Positions 53,523 through 58,939 of a stretch of DNA of 62,867 nucleotides are shown one piece after another; position 1 is the first letter of the stretch; each line of letters starts with the position of its first letter. Source of the DNA: a virus; the IMG/VR virus record IMGVR_UViG_3300024518_003743, positions 1-62,867 of that record. The stretch is one strand, 5' to 3'. Both the position numbers and the translations under genes were made by a program. The notes beneath the pieces are model-generated. The model worked only from the letters and a program-made list of their open reading frames with translations, was not told the origin of the DNA and ran no database searches.

Positions 53523-53715
53523 GGAGCAGAAGAGGAAGAATAACGGCATCCCTGGAGTTGTTCAGCAACACGTCGAGGGCGTGGCGAATAGAGACGGGGC
53601 GTTTGTGCCCATGGCTATTACCATCGGCTACTTCGATATCACAACCGAAGTACCTAGAATTCAAGTAGATATTAATTTTCACCCTTCATTAGAAGGATTA
53701 ATCGAAGTATCATGA
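53497..53715 (+). CDS. hypothetical protein
   Basis: A 72-residue protein with a polar helical start (MDQMQEKIEEQKRKNNG) and a beta-strand C-terminus. It overlaps both neighbours (the next as ATGA), consistent with translational coupling. Function unknown. Confidence 0.55.
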   Translation: MDQMQEKIEEQKRKNNGIPGVVQQHVEGVANRDGAFVPMAITIGYFDITTEVPRIQVDINFHPSLEGLIEVS

Positions 53716-54218
53716 AAAGAGAATTGCTAATATTTTTAGGAGGAGCGACTTGGGCTATTTTTGTCTTCTGGACGTTCGGATTGCTGGTAGGACCAGAAAA
53801 GGAAATAGTTCACAAGGAGCCTGGACACTTTGTGGAAACGCAAGTTATACACGACACATTGTTCATAGTCAAGGAATGGCCACCGGTTTTGCAACTGACA
53901 GGGACAACCTATCAGCCTACAGTGGCTCAGTGCGACAGCACTCCATTCAACACTGCTGACGGTTCGTTCATCAACGCCGTGGAGCTCCAGTATAGAAAGC
54001 TGAGGTGGTGCGCCGTAAGCAGGGACCTGCTCAAGCACAAAGGTGGCCCGTTCGAATACGGCGACACGATTACCGTTGTGTGCGAAGAACAGTTTTACTG
54101 TGATAGGTGGGTTGTTCACGACTGCATGGCAGCTAAGTACAATAACTGCATTGATTTTTTAACCTGGTTCGACCGTCCGAGAATTGGTCGGGATCCAAAT
54201 ATACTCGTGTTCAAATGA
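53712..54218 (+). CDS. membrane-anchored 3D-domain (double-psi barrel) protein
   Basis: A 168-residue protein with an N-terminal membrane segment (LLIFLGGATWAIFVFWTFGL, residues 5-24) and a periplasmic 3D-type domain: TGTTYQPTVAQCDSTPF, then AVSRDLL...GPFEYGDTITV and WVVHDCMAAKYNNCIDFLTW. The spaced aspartates match the family that includes the catalytic part of lytic transglycosylases such as MltA. It may remodel or cut peptidoglycan, or modify the envelope of the infected cell. It is not in the late lysis cassette. Confidence 0.65.
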   Translation: MKRELLIFLGGATWAIFVFWTFGLLVGPEKEIVHKEPGHFVETQVIHDTLFIVKEWPPVLQLTGTTYQPTVAQCDSTPFNTADGSFINAVELQYRKLRWCAVSRDLLKHKGGPFEYGDTITVVCEEQFYCDRWVVHDCMAAKYNNCIDFLTWFDRPRIGRDPNILVFK

Positions 54219-54457
54219 GTAAGGAAGAGCATAAGCTACCCTTGCCCTATATCCAGCTATGGCTATCCAAGACAGAGAAGGAAGGTAGAGGGTTTGCGGT
54301 ATCGGATGAGATGATGCCTCACCTAGACGAGGCGCTATTCTTTGGAAAGGATGACGCGAATCGCATTATATCAACACTGATGAAGCAAAGGGAGTGGAGA
54401 TTCCTCCCCTGCACGGACATCGAGCGTATTTTATTCACGAACAACAAAATGTTTTAA
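54215..54457 (+). CDS. hypothetical protein
   Basis: An 80-residue soluble protein (for example LPYIQLWLSKTEKEGRGFAV). ATGA overlap with the 3D-domain gene and a one-base gap to the next gene place it firmly in the operon. No function recognised. Confidence 0.55.
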   Translation: MSKEEHKLPLPYIQLWLSKTEKEGRGFAVSDEMMPHLDEALFFGKDDANRIISTLMKQREWRFLPCTDIERILFTNNKMF

Positions 54458-54458
54458 T

Positions 54459-54773
54459 ATGGAATGTGTATTCTGCGGGGACGACTCGCACAGCTACAGG
54501 GACTGCCCGGAGAAGATAACTCCTCACTCGTCCCACATCTACGCGACTCCCATGCGAGACCTCGAGAGAAAGAAGGGGGATTTGATTCTCCCGCCGGACA
54601 AACGAACTACCGCGCCGAAAAGAGCTCGCATAATCTCCGTGGATCCGAGAATAGAGGATTGCGAAGTGAAAGAAGGGGACGTAATACTATATCCAGCGAA
54701 CCTCGCCTGGAAAATGAATGATCGACTGTTTCGAATTTTCGAAGCAAACATAATGGGGATAATACCGGAATAG
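54459..54773 (+). CDS. zinc-knuckle / GroES-like fusion protein
   Basis: A 104-residue protein of two parts. Residues 3-16 (CVFCGDDSHSYRDC) match the CX2CX4HX4C zinc knuckle exactly. Residues about 37-104 resemble a Cpn10/GroES fold: KKGDLILPPDKRTTAPKRAR, then IISVDP, VKEGDVILYPAN and a final FEANIMGIIPE, matching GroES positions such as VKVGDxVLF and xxExDILAI. It could be a phage co-chaperonin for capsid folding with host GroEL, with a nucleic-acid-binding addition. The mobile-loop sequence is not typical. Confidence 0.6.
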   Translation: MECVFCGDDSHSYRDCPEKITPHSSHIYATPMRDLERKKGDLILPPDKRTTAPKRARIISVDPRIEDCEVKEGDVILYPANLAWKMNDRLFRIFEANIMGIIPE

Positions 54774-54774
54774 T

Positions 54775-54987
54775 ATGAGCAAAGATTGGATCCAAATAGA
54801 AACATGCAAGCAGGCAAACGACCGAGTAGCGGCAATGGTTGACATTGAAGCAATGAAGGCCGAGAACCAGATGATGGTACACCTCGGAAAGAAGCCTAAA
54901 TACGAATGGGATGACTTCAACGCCGTGAAGGTGCGGTACGACCTAGACTACACTGGACTTCTGAACAAGAAGAAGAAACTAGAGTAA
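54775..54987 (+). CDS. hypothetical protein
   Basis: A 70-residue charged protein (KPKYEWDDFNAVKVRYDLDY near the end; KKKKLE tail). It starts two bases after the preceding stop and is the last gene of this + strand operon before the convergent RNA genes. Function unknown. Confidence 0.55.
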   Translation: MSKDWIQIETCKQANDRVAAMVDIEAMKAENQMMVHLGKKPKYEWDDFNAVKVRYDLDYTGLLNKKKKLE

Positions 54988-54990
54988 TGC

Positions 54991-55013
54991 AAAAAGGGGC
55001 CTAAAAGGGCCCC
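54991..55013 (-). terminator. intrinsic terminator at the end of the RNA gene cluster
   Basis: On the - strand GGGGCC-CTTTTA-GGCCCC is followed by TTTTT. It would end - strand transcripts coming through the RNA gene region. Read on the + strand, the stem is preceded by A instead, so it is one-directional. Confidence 0.8.
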
Positions 55014-55135
55014 AGCTTGGTCGTGTTCCAGTCCTAGTGCTCAACCTCGGGTTTGACTTTGAAATCTTACCTCGGGAGCTCCGGTGTTTTTCCACCGCTG
55101 ATCGCTTTCGCATCCACAGCTTACCACGAATATAC
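55014..55135 (-). ncRNA. candidate small structured RNA of unknown type
   Basis: About 110 bases lie between two - strand terminators with no frame of note. On the - strand TCGTG (near 55130) can pair with CACGA (near 55025), and inside lies CGGTG-GAAAAA-CACCG. The octamer CCCGAGGT occurs twice. It does not fold as a tRNA, and hammerhead or other ribozyme cores were not seen. Strand and ends are inferred from the flanking terminators. Confidence 0.35.
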
Positions 55136-55140
55136 AAATA

Positions 55141-55167
55141 AAAAAGCACCAACCAATGGCTGATGCT
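55141..55167 (-). terminator. terminator at the end of the tmRNA coding piece
   Basis: On the - strand GCATCAGCC-ATT-GGTTGGTGC (nine pairs including two G-U) is followed by six T. It lies right after the proposed tmRNA coding piece and is its likely transcription stop. Confidence 0.8.
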
Positions 55168-55455
55168 TCTTCTACAGACGTGTCGTGCCTATGGGACGTT
55201 TCTACGCCACAGCTCTAAGCTGAGGTGAGAAAAGAGGTATTACTTTTCCTGTTATAGGATCAGACTCTCGAAGTATACATTTATAATGCAGTCAAAACCA
55301 GTCGGCCCCAGTATAATCGCTTTACGTCATTACCTTTACACTCTTCCACAATGGAGATGAGGTTTGTCCTAGACGGGCAATACTGTTTTCTTGTGGAGCC
55401 GGAGGGTATCGAACCCTCGTCCAAACACCGTTTCTTCTCAAACGAATCTGGTGCA
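55168..55455 (-). ncRNA. ssrA: circularly permuted (two-piece) tmRNA
   Basis: Read on the - strand, the 3' tRNA-like half comes first: T arm GAGGG-TTCGATA-CCCTC (55402-55418), acceptor strand CGGCTCC (55401-55395) and discriminator A. After an 84-base spacer comes the 5' half from 55309: GGGGCCGACTGGTTTTGAC, which matches the conserved tmRNA start. GGGGCCG pairs with CGGCTCC along all seven positions (one G-U). Downstream, CAGC-TTAGA-GCTG (H5-like) holds the tag stop UAG (55217-55215) in its loop. The tag frame before it ends in codons for SNTSFLTSA; the resume codon is uncertain. A terminator follows. tmRNA rescues stalled ribosomes. Confidence 0.72.
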
Positions 55456-55467
55456 AATATAATAAAG

Positions 55468-55538
55468 TTCTCCGAGATAGATTCGAACTACCGTTTTCTG
55501 GCCCAAAACCAGACGTCCTGCCCCTAGACGACCGGAGA
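55468..55538 (-). tRNA. tRNA-Gln (anticodon TTG)
   Basis: A full cloverleaf can be drawn: acceptor TCTCCGG/TCGGAGA, D arm GTC...GAC, anticodon stem TCTGG/CCAGA with loop TTTTGGG (anticodon TTG), T arm GGTAG-TTCGAAT-CTATC, discriminator A. CCA is not encoded. It reads CAA codons. Confidence 0.93.
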
Positions 55539-55544
55539 GTTATG

Positions 55545-55618
55545 TCGGGGTGACAGGGATCGAACCTGCGACCTGATGCTCCCAAAGCACCCGCGCTACC
55601 AAACTGCGCTACACCCCG
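55545..55618 (-). tRNA. tRNA-Pro (anticodon TGG)
   Basis: Acceptor CGGGGTG/CACCCCG, D arm with GGTAGCGC, anticodon stem GGTGC/GCATC with loop TTTGGGA (anticodon TGG), T loop TTCGATC, discriminator A. CCA is not encoded. It lies seven bases before tRNA-Gln in the direction of transcription, so the two are probably one transcript. Confidence 0.94.
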
Positions 55619-55630
55619 ATTTACTACAAC

Positions 55631-55659
55631 AAAAAAGCCCCACTATAAATAGCAGGGCT
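55631..55659 (-). terminator. terminator-like hairpin before tRNA-Pro
   Basis: On the - strand AGCCCTGCTA-TTTA-TAGTGGGGCT forms ten pairs (two G-U) followed by six T. It lies only 13 bases upstream of tRNA-Pro, leaving no room for a promoter, so readthrough or processing here must supply the tRNAs. Confidence 0.7.
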
Positions 55660-55687
55660 CCAAAGTATTGTATGCGCAACTGCCTTC

Positions 55688-55738
55688 CTATTCGGTAGTG
55701 GGTTGCGGTTGTTGAGTTTCAAATGAAATCTTCTTCAT
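55688..55738 (-). CDS. possible 16-residue leader peptide
   Basis: A micro-frame MKKISFETQQPQPTTE lies between two terminator-like hairpins, followed by an inverted repeat CGCAAC/GTTGCG. TACATTAG, a promoter-like octamer identical to the one upstream of the GIY-YIG gene, lies five bases before the ATG, so the RNA could be leaderless. Weak but suggestive. Confidence 0.25.
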   Translation of the reverse strand: MKKISFETQQPQPTTE

Positions 55739-55751
55739 GGGGCTAATGTAC

Positions 55752-55781
55752 AAAAAAAGCCCCACATTCCCATGCGAGGCT
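55752..55781 (-). terminator. intrinsic terminator
   Basis: On the - strand AGCCTCGCAT-GGGA-ATGTGGGGCT gives ten pairs with two G-U, followed by seven T. With the promoter at 55828-55835 it could define a transcript of about 70 bases. Confidence 0.8.
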
Positions 55782-55827
55782 TTTAAAATGATCGATAGTA
55801 AGTAGGCCAATACCGTTTGCGACAAGA

Positions 55828-55852
55828 CAAATGTAGTAAACTTTTCTTTACA
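55828..55852 (-). promoter_or_regulatory. promoter TACATTTG with palindromic operator
   Basis: TACATTTG (55828-55835, - strand) is a perfect -7 element. Touching its upstream side is AGTAAACTTTTCTTTACA (55835-55852), which matches 16 of 18 bases of the operator at 58885-58902. The promoter therefore looks co-regulated with the - strand accessory operon. Its transcript would run into the terminator at 55781. Confidence 0.55.
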
Positions 55853-55888
55853 AAAAGAAACCCCTCTCCGAACAAGTCAGAAAGGGGT
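55852..55888 (-). terminator. terminator after the accessory operon
   Basis: On the - strand ACCCCT/AGGGGT and an inner TCTGA/TCGGA stem are followed by TTCTTTTT. It lies 255 bases beyond the last - strand gene (56143) and is the probable end of that operon's transcript. Confidence 0.75.
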
Positions 55889-55964
55889 GTCGATTGAGGG
55901 CCCCGTGGGTGGGGCCTTTCACACACGGTAAATGTACGGAAATTTTCTTATCTTACACCTGATG

Positions 55965-56156
55965 GCTACTTCACAAAATCTTCGACCAATATGCGTTTAC
56001 TGCGGTGAACCGGTCGCCCTGGCTTTAGTGAAGGATGGAAACAGACCTCCTGAGGGAGATAATTTCCTAGACTGGCACCATGTCAAGCATACATGTGAAG
56101 AGTCGGAGCAAGCCTTAAAGATCCGGAACGCTGGGAAGCCGCTTAAGGTTGTTTAG
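55965..56156 (+). CDS. small zinc-ribbon-like protein
   Basis: A 63-residue protein with ICVYCGEP near the start and DWHHVKHTC later, giving a Cys2-His-Cys type zinc site. The ATG at 55965 is preferred to one 11 codons upstream whose added residues are hydrophobic and unlikely. It is the only + strand gene in this stretch and overlaps the end of the convergent gene by 14 bases. Confidence 0.5.
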   Translation, partial: ATSQNLRPICVYCGEPVALALVKDGNRPPEGDNFLDWHHVKHTCEESEQALKIRNAGKPLKVV

Positions 56157-56430
56157 GCTCTTCTTCGAAAATTATAGTCGTTGTTCTGGTTACGCTGACA
56201 AGCTCAGCTTTAAGAAGCTTGTTGTAATTCGCATTCACCCCGCATGTGTTTTTTGGGTCGTACGTCATGTCGGTGGTCTTCTTACAGAATTCCGGATCGA
56301 TTATGTCGGCCCTATCGAAAGAAACGAAATCAGGAGAGTCATATCCGTCAACCCCCCAGTACTTACCTTCGAACTTAGCTGCCACGCCTTTCTCGATGTA
56401 TACGCTCTCAAACAGCATCTCCTTGCTCAT
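56143..56430 (-). CDS. hypothetical protein, end of accessory operon
   Basis: A 95-residue acidic protein (GKYWGVDGYDSPDFVSFDRA in the middle; EEEPKQP end). It overlaps the upstream HTH gene by 23 bases. The gene end overlaps the convergent zinc-ribbon gene. Function unknown. Confidence 0.6.
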   Translation of the reverse strand: MSKEMLFESVYIEKGVAAKFEGKYWGVDGYDSPDFVSFDRADIIDPEFCKKTTDMTYDPKNTCGVNANYNKLLKAELVSVTRTTTIIFEEEPKQP

Positions 56431-56614
56431 CCTTTACAATTTTAATAGTGAATCCTATCTTCTCCAGCCCGTTGTACATCTTGCACAGTGGCATCTCCGA
56501 CCCTTTCAGGTAGGAATTGATCTGCTGTCGGGACACTCCGAAAATCTTCGCGAGCTCGACATTGTTCATTCCTCGCTTCTTCTTGAGCGATCTAAGTATT
56601 TTTCTAGTTGTCAT
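56408..56614 (-). CDS. XRE-type helix-turn-helix regulator
   Basis: A 68-residue, single-domain Cro-like protein (KKKRGMNNVELAKIFGVSRQ then QINSYLKGSEMPLCKM). It is in the operon that has two TGTAAA-N6-TTTACA operators at its front, so it is a good candidate for the protein that binds them. The start shares a base with the upstream stop. Confidence 0.75.
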   Translation of the reverse strand: MTTRKILRSLKKKRGMNNVELAKIFGVSRQQINSYLKGSEMPLCKMYNGLEKIGFTIKIVKDEQGDAV

Positions 56615-56862
56615 TATTTTTTGTTCCAGTCCATGAAGTCTTCAAAGGTTACTTCGTTGACGTTTGTAATATCGATTGTCTTCCAGGGAACCCCAAGGTA
56701 TGCCCCCTGGTCTATGGCGAACTTAACAGAGCTTATGTATGGAGCTCCTTTTTTCGGATCGTTCATTGGAGCATAAGTTATGCAGTCTCCGTCATAGAAC
56801 ACCCTCTCTCCTCGAGAATTTAGAGTAGTGTAAAATACAATAAAATATCTTCGCCTCTTCAT
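56614..56862 (-). CDS. hypothetical protein
   Basis: An 82-residue protein with a basic start (MKRRRYFIVFYTTLNSRGER) and a KTIDITNVNEVTFEDFMDWN end. A small alpha/beta fold is likely. It is coupled to both neighbours by overlapping stop and start codons. Confidence 0.6.
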   Translation of the reverse strand: MKRRRYFIVFYTTLNSRGERVFYDGDCITYAPMNDPKKGAPYISSVKFAIDQGAYLGVPWKTIDITNVNEVTFEDFMDWNKK

Positions 56863-57401
56863 GACATCACCCCCACTTGTTTAAGAACCCGCTTGAGTTC
56901 GGATTTGTTTTTGATCACTCCCTCGAAAACCTTGTCCCTGATTTTCCAGTTTTTGCCTGTCTTCGAAATCTTGACAATGTTTCTTTCGTACATCGAAATA
57001 AGGAAATCGTCATCGTTCAAATCGACTGCATAAGACCCTTCAAACGGAGCTCCGGCTGGGAAGCCTCCCAAATTAAGGATGTCTGCTTCGTCCAAGTACT
57101 TGACGCGGATAGCATCATTTTCAACAGCTCTTACAACATCGCCTATGTACATTTCAGCCGGATCATCGAAATGAAGCTCCCCAGGGAAATCCGGGTCTTC
57201 TAGCCTCTTTCTGAACTCAGCCTTTTTCCATTCTTTTTCGTATGTAATCGGGAGGGTCATGTGAGCCATAACCCCCAAGTAAATCCGAGGCCTGTACTCG
57301 AACTCGAATCCGGGATGGAACTCCCCAATCTCTGGCACATAGTACCTCGAATCAATACTTGCTTTTGTGGCTGGAAGGCCTTCTTTTTCTTCTTTTTTCA
57401 T
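56859..57401 (-). CDS. hypothetical protein
   Basis: A 180-residue protein. The ATG at 57401, preceded by an A-rich leader, gives MKKEEKEGLPATKASIDSRY; a start 19 codons upstream exists but has a low-complexity Lys-rich N-terminus. The centre contains GELHFDDPAEMYIGDVVRAV. ATGA overlap with the next gene. No family recognised. Confidence 0.6.
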   Translation of the reverse strand: MKKEEKEGLPATKASIDSRYYVPEIGEFHPGFEFEYRPRIYLGVMAHMTLPITYEKEWKKAEFRKRLEDPDFPGELHFDDPAEMYIGDVVRAVENDAIRVKYLDEADILNLGGFPAGAPFEGSYAVDLNDDDFLISMYERNIVKISKTGKNWKIRDKVFEGVIKNKSELKRVLKQVGVMS

Positions 57402-57519
57402 ATTTTTTTTCTTCGTGAGAAACTTCACTAATACTTTTATCTTCTTCCGCGTGAGCACCGGCTTCCGTCGAGAATGTTCTCATTGGATTCTTCATCTGTA
57501 TCCCTCCGAGGGATCTCAC
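57352..57519 (-). CDS. possible overlapping small gene
   Basis: A frame starting with GTG at 57519 reads VRSLGGIQMKNPMRTFSTEA and continues to TGA at 57352, overlapping the start of the next gene. The same frame is open further upstream with protein-like residues (KITDEEKKEFY) but has no ATG; the only nearby ATG leads to a three-codon frame. It may be a real gene with an unusual start. Confidence 0.25.
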   Translation of the reverse strand: MRSLGGIQMKNPMRTFSTEAGAHAEEDKSISEVSHEEKKYEKRRKRRPSSHKSKY

Positions 57520-57560
57520 ATAAAACTCTTTTTTTTCTTCGTCAGTTATTTTATCATTTT

Positions 57561-58004
57561 TTAGCGCGGAGAAGAATCTCCTTCAGCAAAAGCACTTGAC
57601 AACACGCATACAGTCATCTTGGTTTTTATCATAACAGGAACCGATGACTCTGCAGCCAAACAAACGTCTCCGTTTTTACGAAAAGCAATTACATAGAATC
57701 TGGTGTTTTCACTCGAAATAACAGCGTCGCAGATTCTTATTGAACCATCAACGCTGCCAACAACATCAATGCTGTAGCGGGTCATAGTCTTTTTTGGTAA
57801 AAAACGCCAAAACCCACGCCTCTTAACTTTACGATTCAGTAAAGTGATATTCACTTCGCTTACTTCAACTTGAGCGAGGTTGTCCTTGATAAACATCTCC
57901 TCATGGTGTTCATACTTTTCTTGCATCTTGTTTGGTTTTTCGGCGCGGTAAAAATAAGCCTGTATATCCTCGCGCATGTTGTGACTGTTATTATTCCTTG
58001 CCAT
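57561..58004 (-). CDS. hypothetical protein
   Basis: A 147-residue protein. The ATG at 58004 (MARNNNSHNMREDIQAYFYR) is chosen over one ten codons upstream because of its smaller overlap with the previous gene. The C-terminal 75 residues are beta-rich (RYSIDVVGSVDGSIRICDAV). Function unknown. Confidence 0.55.
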   Translation of the reverse strand: MARNNNSHNMREDIQAYFYRAEKPNKMQEKYEHHEEMFIKDNLAQVEVSEVNITLLNRKVKRRGFWRFLPKKTMTRYSIDVVGSVDGSIRICDAVISSENTRFYVIAFRKNGDVCLAAESSVPVMIKTKMTVCVLSSAFAEGDSSPR

Positions 58005-58383
58005 CTGTCTCGACAAATTTACGTAAGTAATCAATAGGGTTCTCTTCCAGCACCATCTGCTGGAGGTGGTACTCCCATTCTTTCGGAGGTGTACGCCATT
58101 TTTCGGTCGGGAGCTTCATAGTAAAATTACGACCCCCAACTTTCACCGCGTAAAAACCAGTGTAGTTTTCCTCTCCCCAAAACGCCTTAGCGAAGTCGTG
58201 GGAGAAGATAAGGCCGTAGCAGTCCTCCGGAGAGAACCCGTTAGCCATTTGAGTGTTTCCTGTTCTGGTCTTCACCATAGCATAAACCTGGTAGAAAGTT
58301 CCGTTATCAACAACGCTAGGGCTCATGCCGTTCTTCAGGGCCTTATTAATGACTTTCTCAAGCACGCTTCTATCAGTCATCAT
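57991..58383 (-). CDS. hypothetical protein
   Basis: A 130-residue protein with a helical start (RSVLEKVINKALKNGMSPSV) and a C-terminal EWEYHLQQMVLEENPIDYLR region. The style is common among small accessory phage proteins. ATGA overlap with the upstream gene. Confidence 0.6.
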   Translation of the reverse strand: MMTDRSVLEKVINKALKNGMSPSVVDNGTFYQVYAMVKTRTGNTQMANGFSPEDCYGLIFSHDFAKAFWGEENYTGFYAVKVGGRNFTMKLPTEKWRTPPKEWEYHLQQMVLEENPIDYLRKFVETDGKE

Positions 58384-58820
58384 AGCTCAATCCCCCAGTT
58401 TTTGAATAATCTTTTCAGATCTCCTTCTCCGTTTATAGTGTCCTCGTAGACACAAAAAGAAGGCTGTTTTGATCCAAAGTAAATTCTATAATACGTATCG
58501 ATGTATCCGTCTTTAAAAAAAGAGAACACCCAAATCCTTGTATCCTTGTCCAGCGTTTCAATAGACCACCCACGCCCCTTTCCCTCTGAAAAAGAGCGTT
58601 CGAACCCAAGTCTTTCCCAGTTGCTATAAGAGTCCCAGTTCTCAACTGGCTCGTTTTCACACGCGGTAAGCCTAGAATCAACAGGACCATTGTCCCTGTC
58701 GCGCATCCGCTTTTCAATGTCCTCCTGAGCATTTGACATGCGAAGCGAAACAATAACCAAGCTCTCCTGAGCAATAGCAATCCTCTCCTGCGCCTCTGCT
58801 ATTCTTCTAAATAATCCCAT
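58380..58820 (-). CDS. hypothetical coiled-coil protein, first gene of accessory operon
   Basis: A 146-residue protein. The ATG at 58820 gives MGLFRRIAEAQERIAIAQES, a coiled coil; a start eight codons upstream is less likely. The C-terminal half is alpha/beta (GWSIETLDKDTRIWVFSFFK). It lies 25 bases downstream of the operator-promoter region and leads the operon that runs to 56143. Confidence 0.6.
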   Translation of the reverse strand: MGLFRRIAEAQERIAIAQESLVIVSLRMSNAQEDIEKRMRDRDNGPVDSRLTACENEPVENWDSYSNWERLGFERSFSEGKGRGWSIETLDKDTRIWVFSFFKDGYIDTYYRIYFGSKQPSFCVYEDTINGEGDLKRLFKNWGIEL

Positions 58821-58844
58821 TACCTTGCATTTAATAGTGAACAA

Positions 58845-58902
58845 CGAATGTAAACAATACTTTACACTTATCCTAACAATATAGTGTAAACTTTTATTTA
58901 CA
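58845..58902 (-). promoter_or_regulatory. promoter with two TGTAAA-N6-TTTACA operators
   Basis: The -7-like TACATTCG (58845-58852, - strand) overlaps operator 1 at 58849-58866 (TGTAAACAATACTTTACA). Operator 2 (TGTAAACTTTTATTTACA) lies at 58885-58902. The two have identical half-sites and spacing and are 36 bases apart centre to centre. Binding would block the promoter of the - strand operon, as for a dimeric repressor. Confidence 0.65.
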
Positions 58903-58939
58903 TACGCAAGGATACCCTAGGGTCCCAAAACACACCCCC

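Noticed and set aside
55014-55135. A hammerhead or other small ribozyme, or a tRNA with a long variable arm
   Set aside because: No CTGANGA/GAAA core and no T loop with flanking stem could be found.
55394-55480. The tmRNA 3' half as part of an ordinary tRNA
   Set aside because: No sequence pairing with CGGCTCC exists within tRNA distance upstream, and CGTTT-GAGAAG-AAACG does not give a seven-base anticodon loop.
55322-55585. An 87-residue open frame on the - strand across the tRNA region
   Set aside because: It lies over tRNA-Gln, most of tRNA-Pro and the tmRNA acceptor half; composition is Arg/Ser-rich and not protein-like.
58914-58923. The palindrome ACCCTAGGGT as an operator
   Set aside because: A single ten-base palindrome with no second copy and no promoter link; likely chance.
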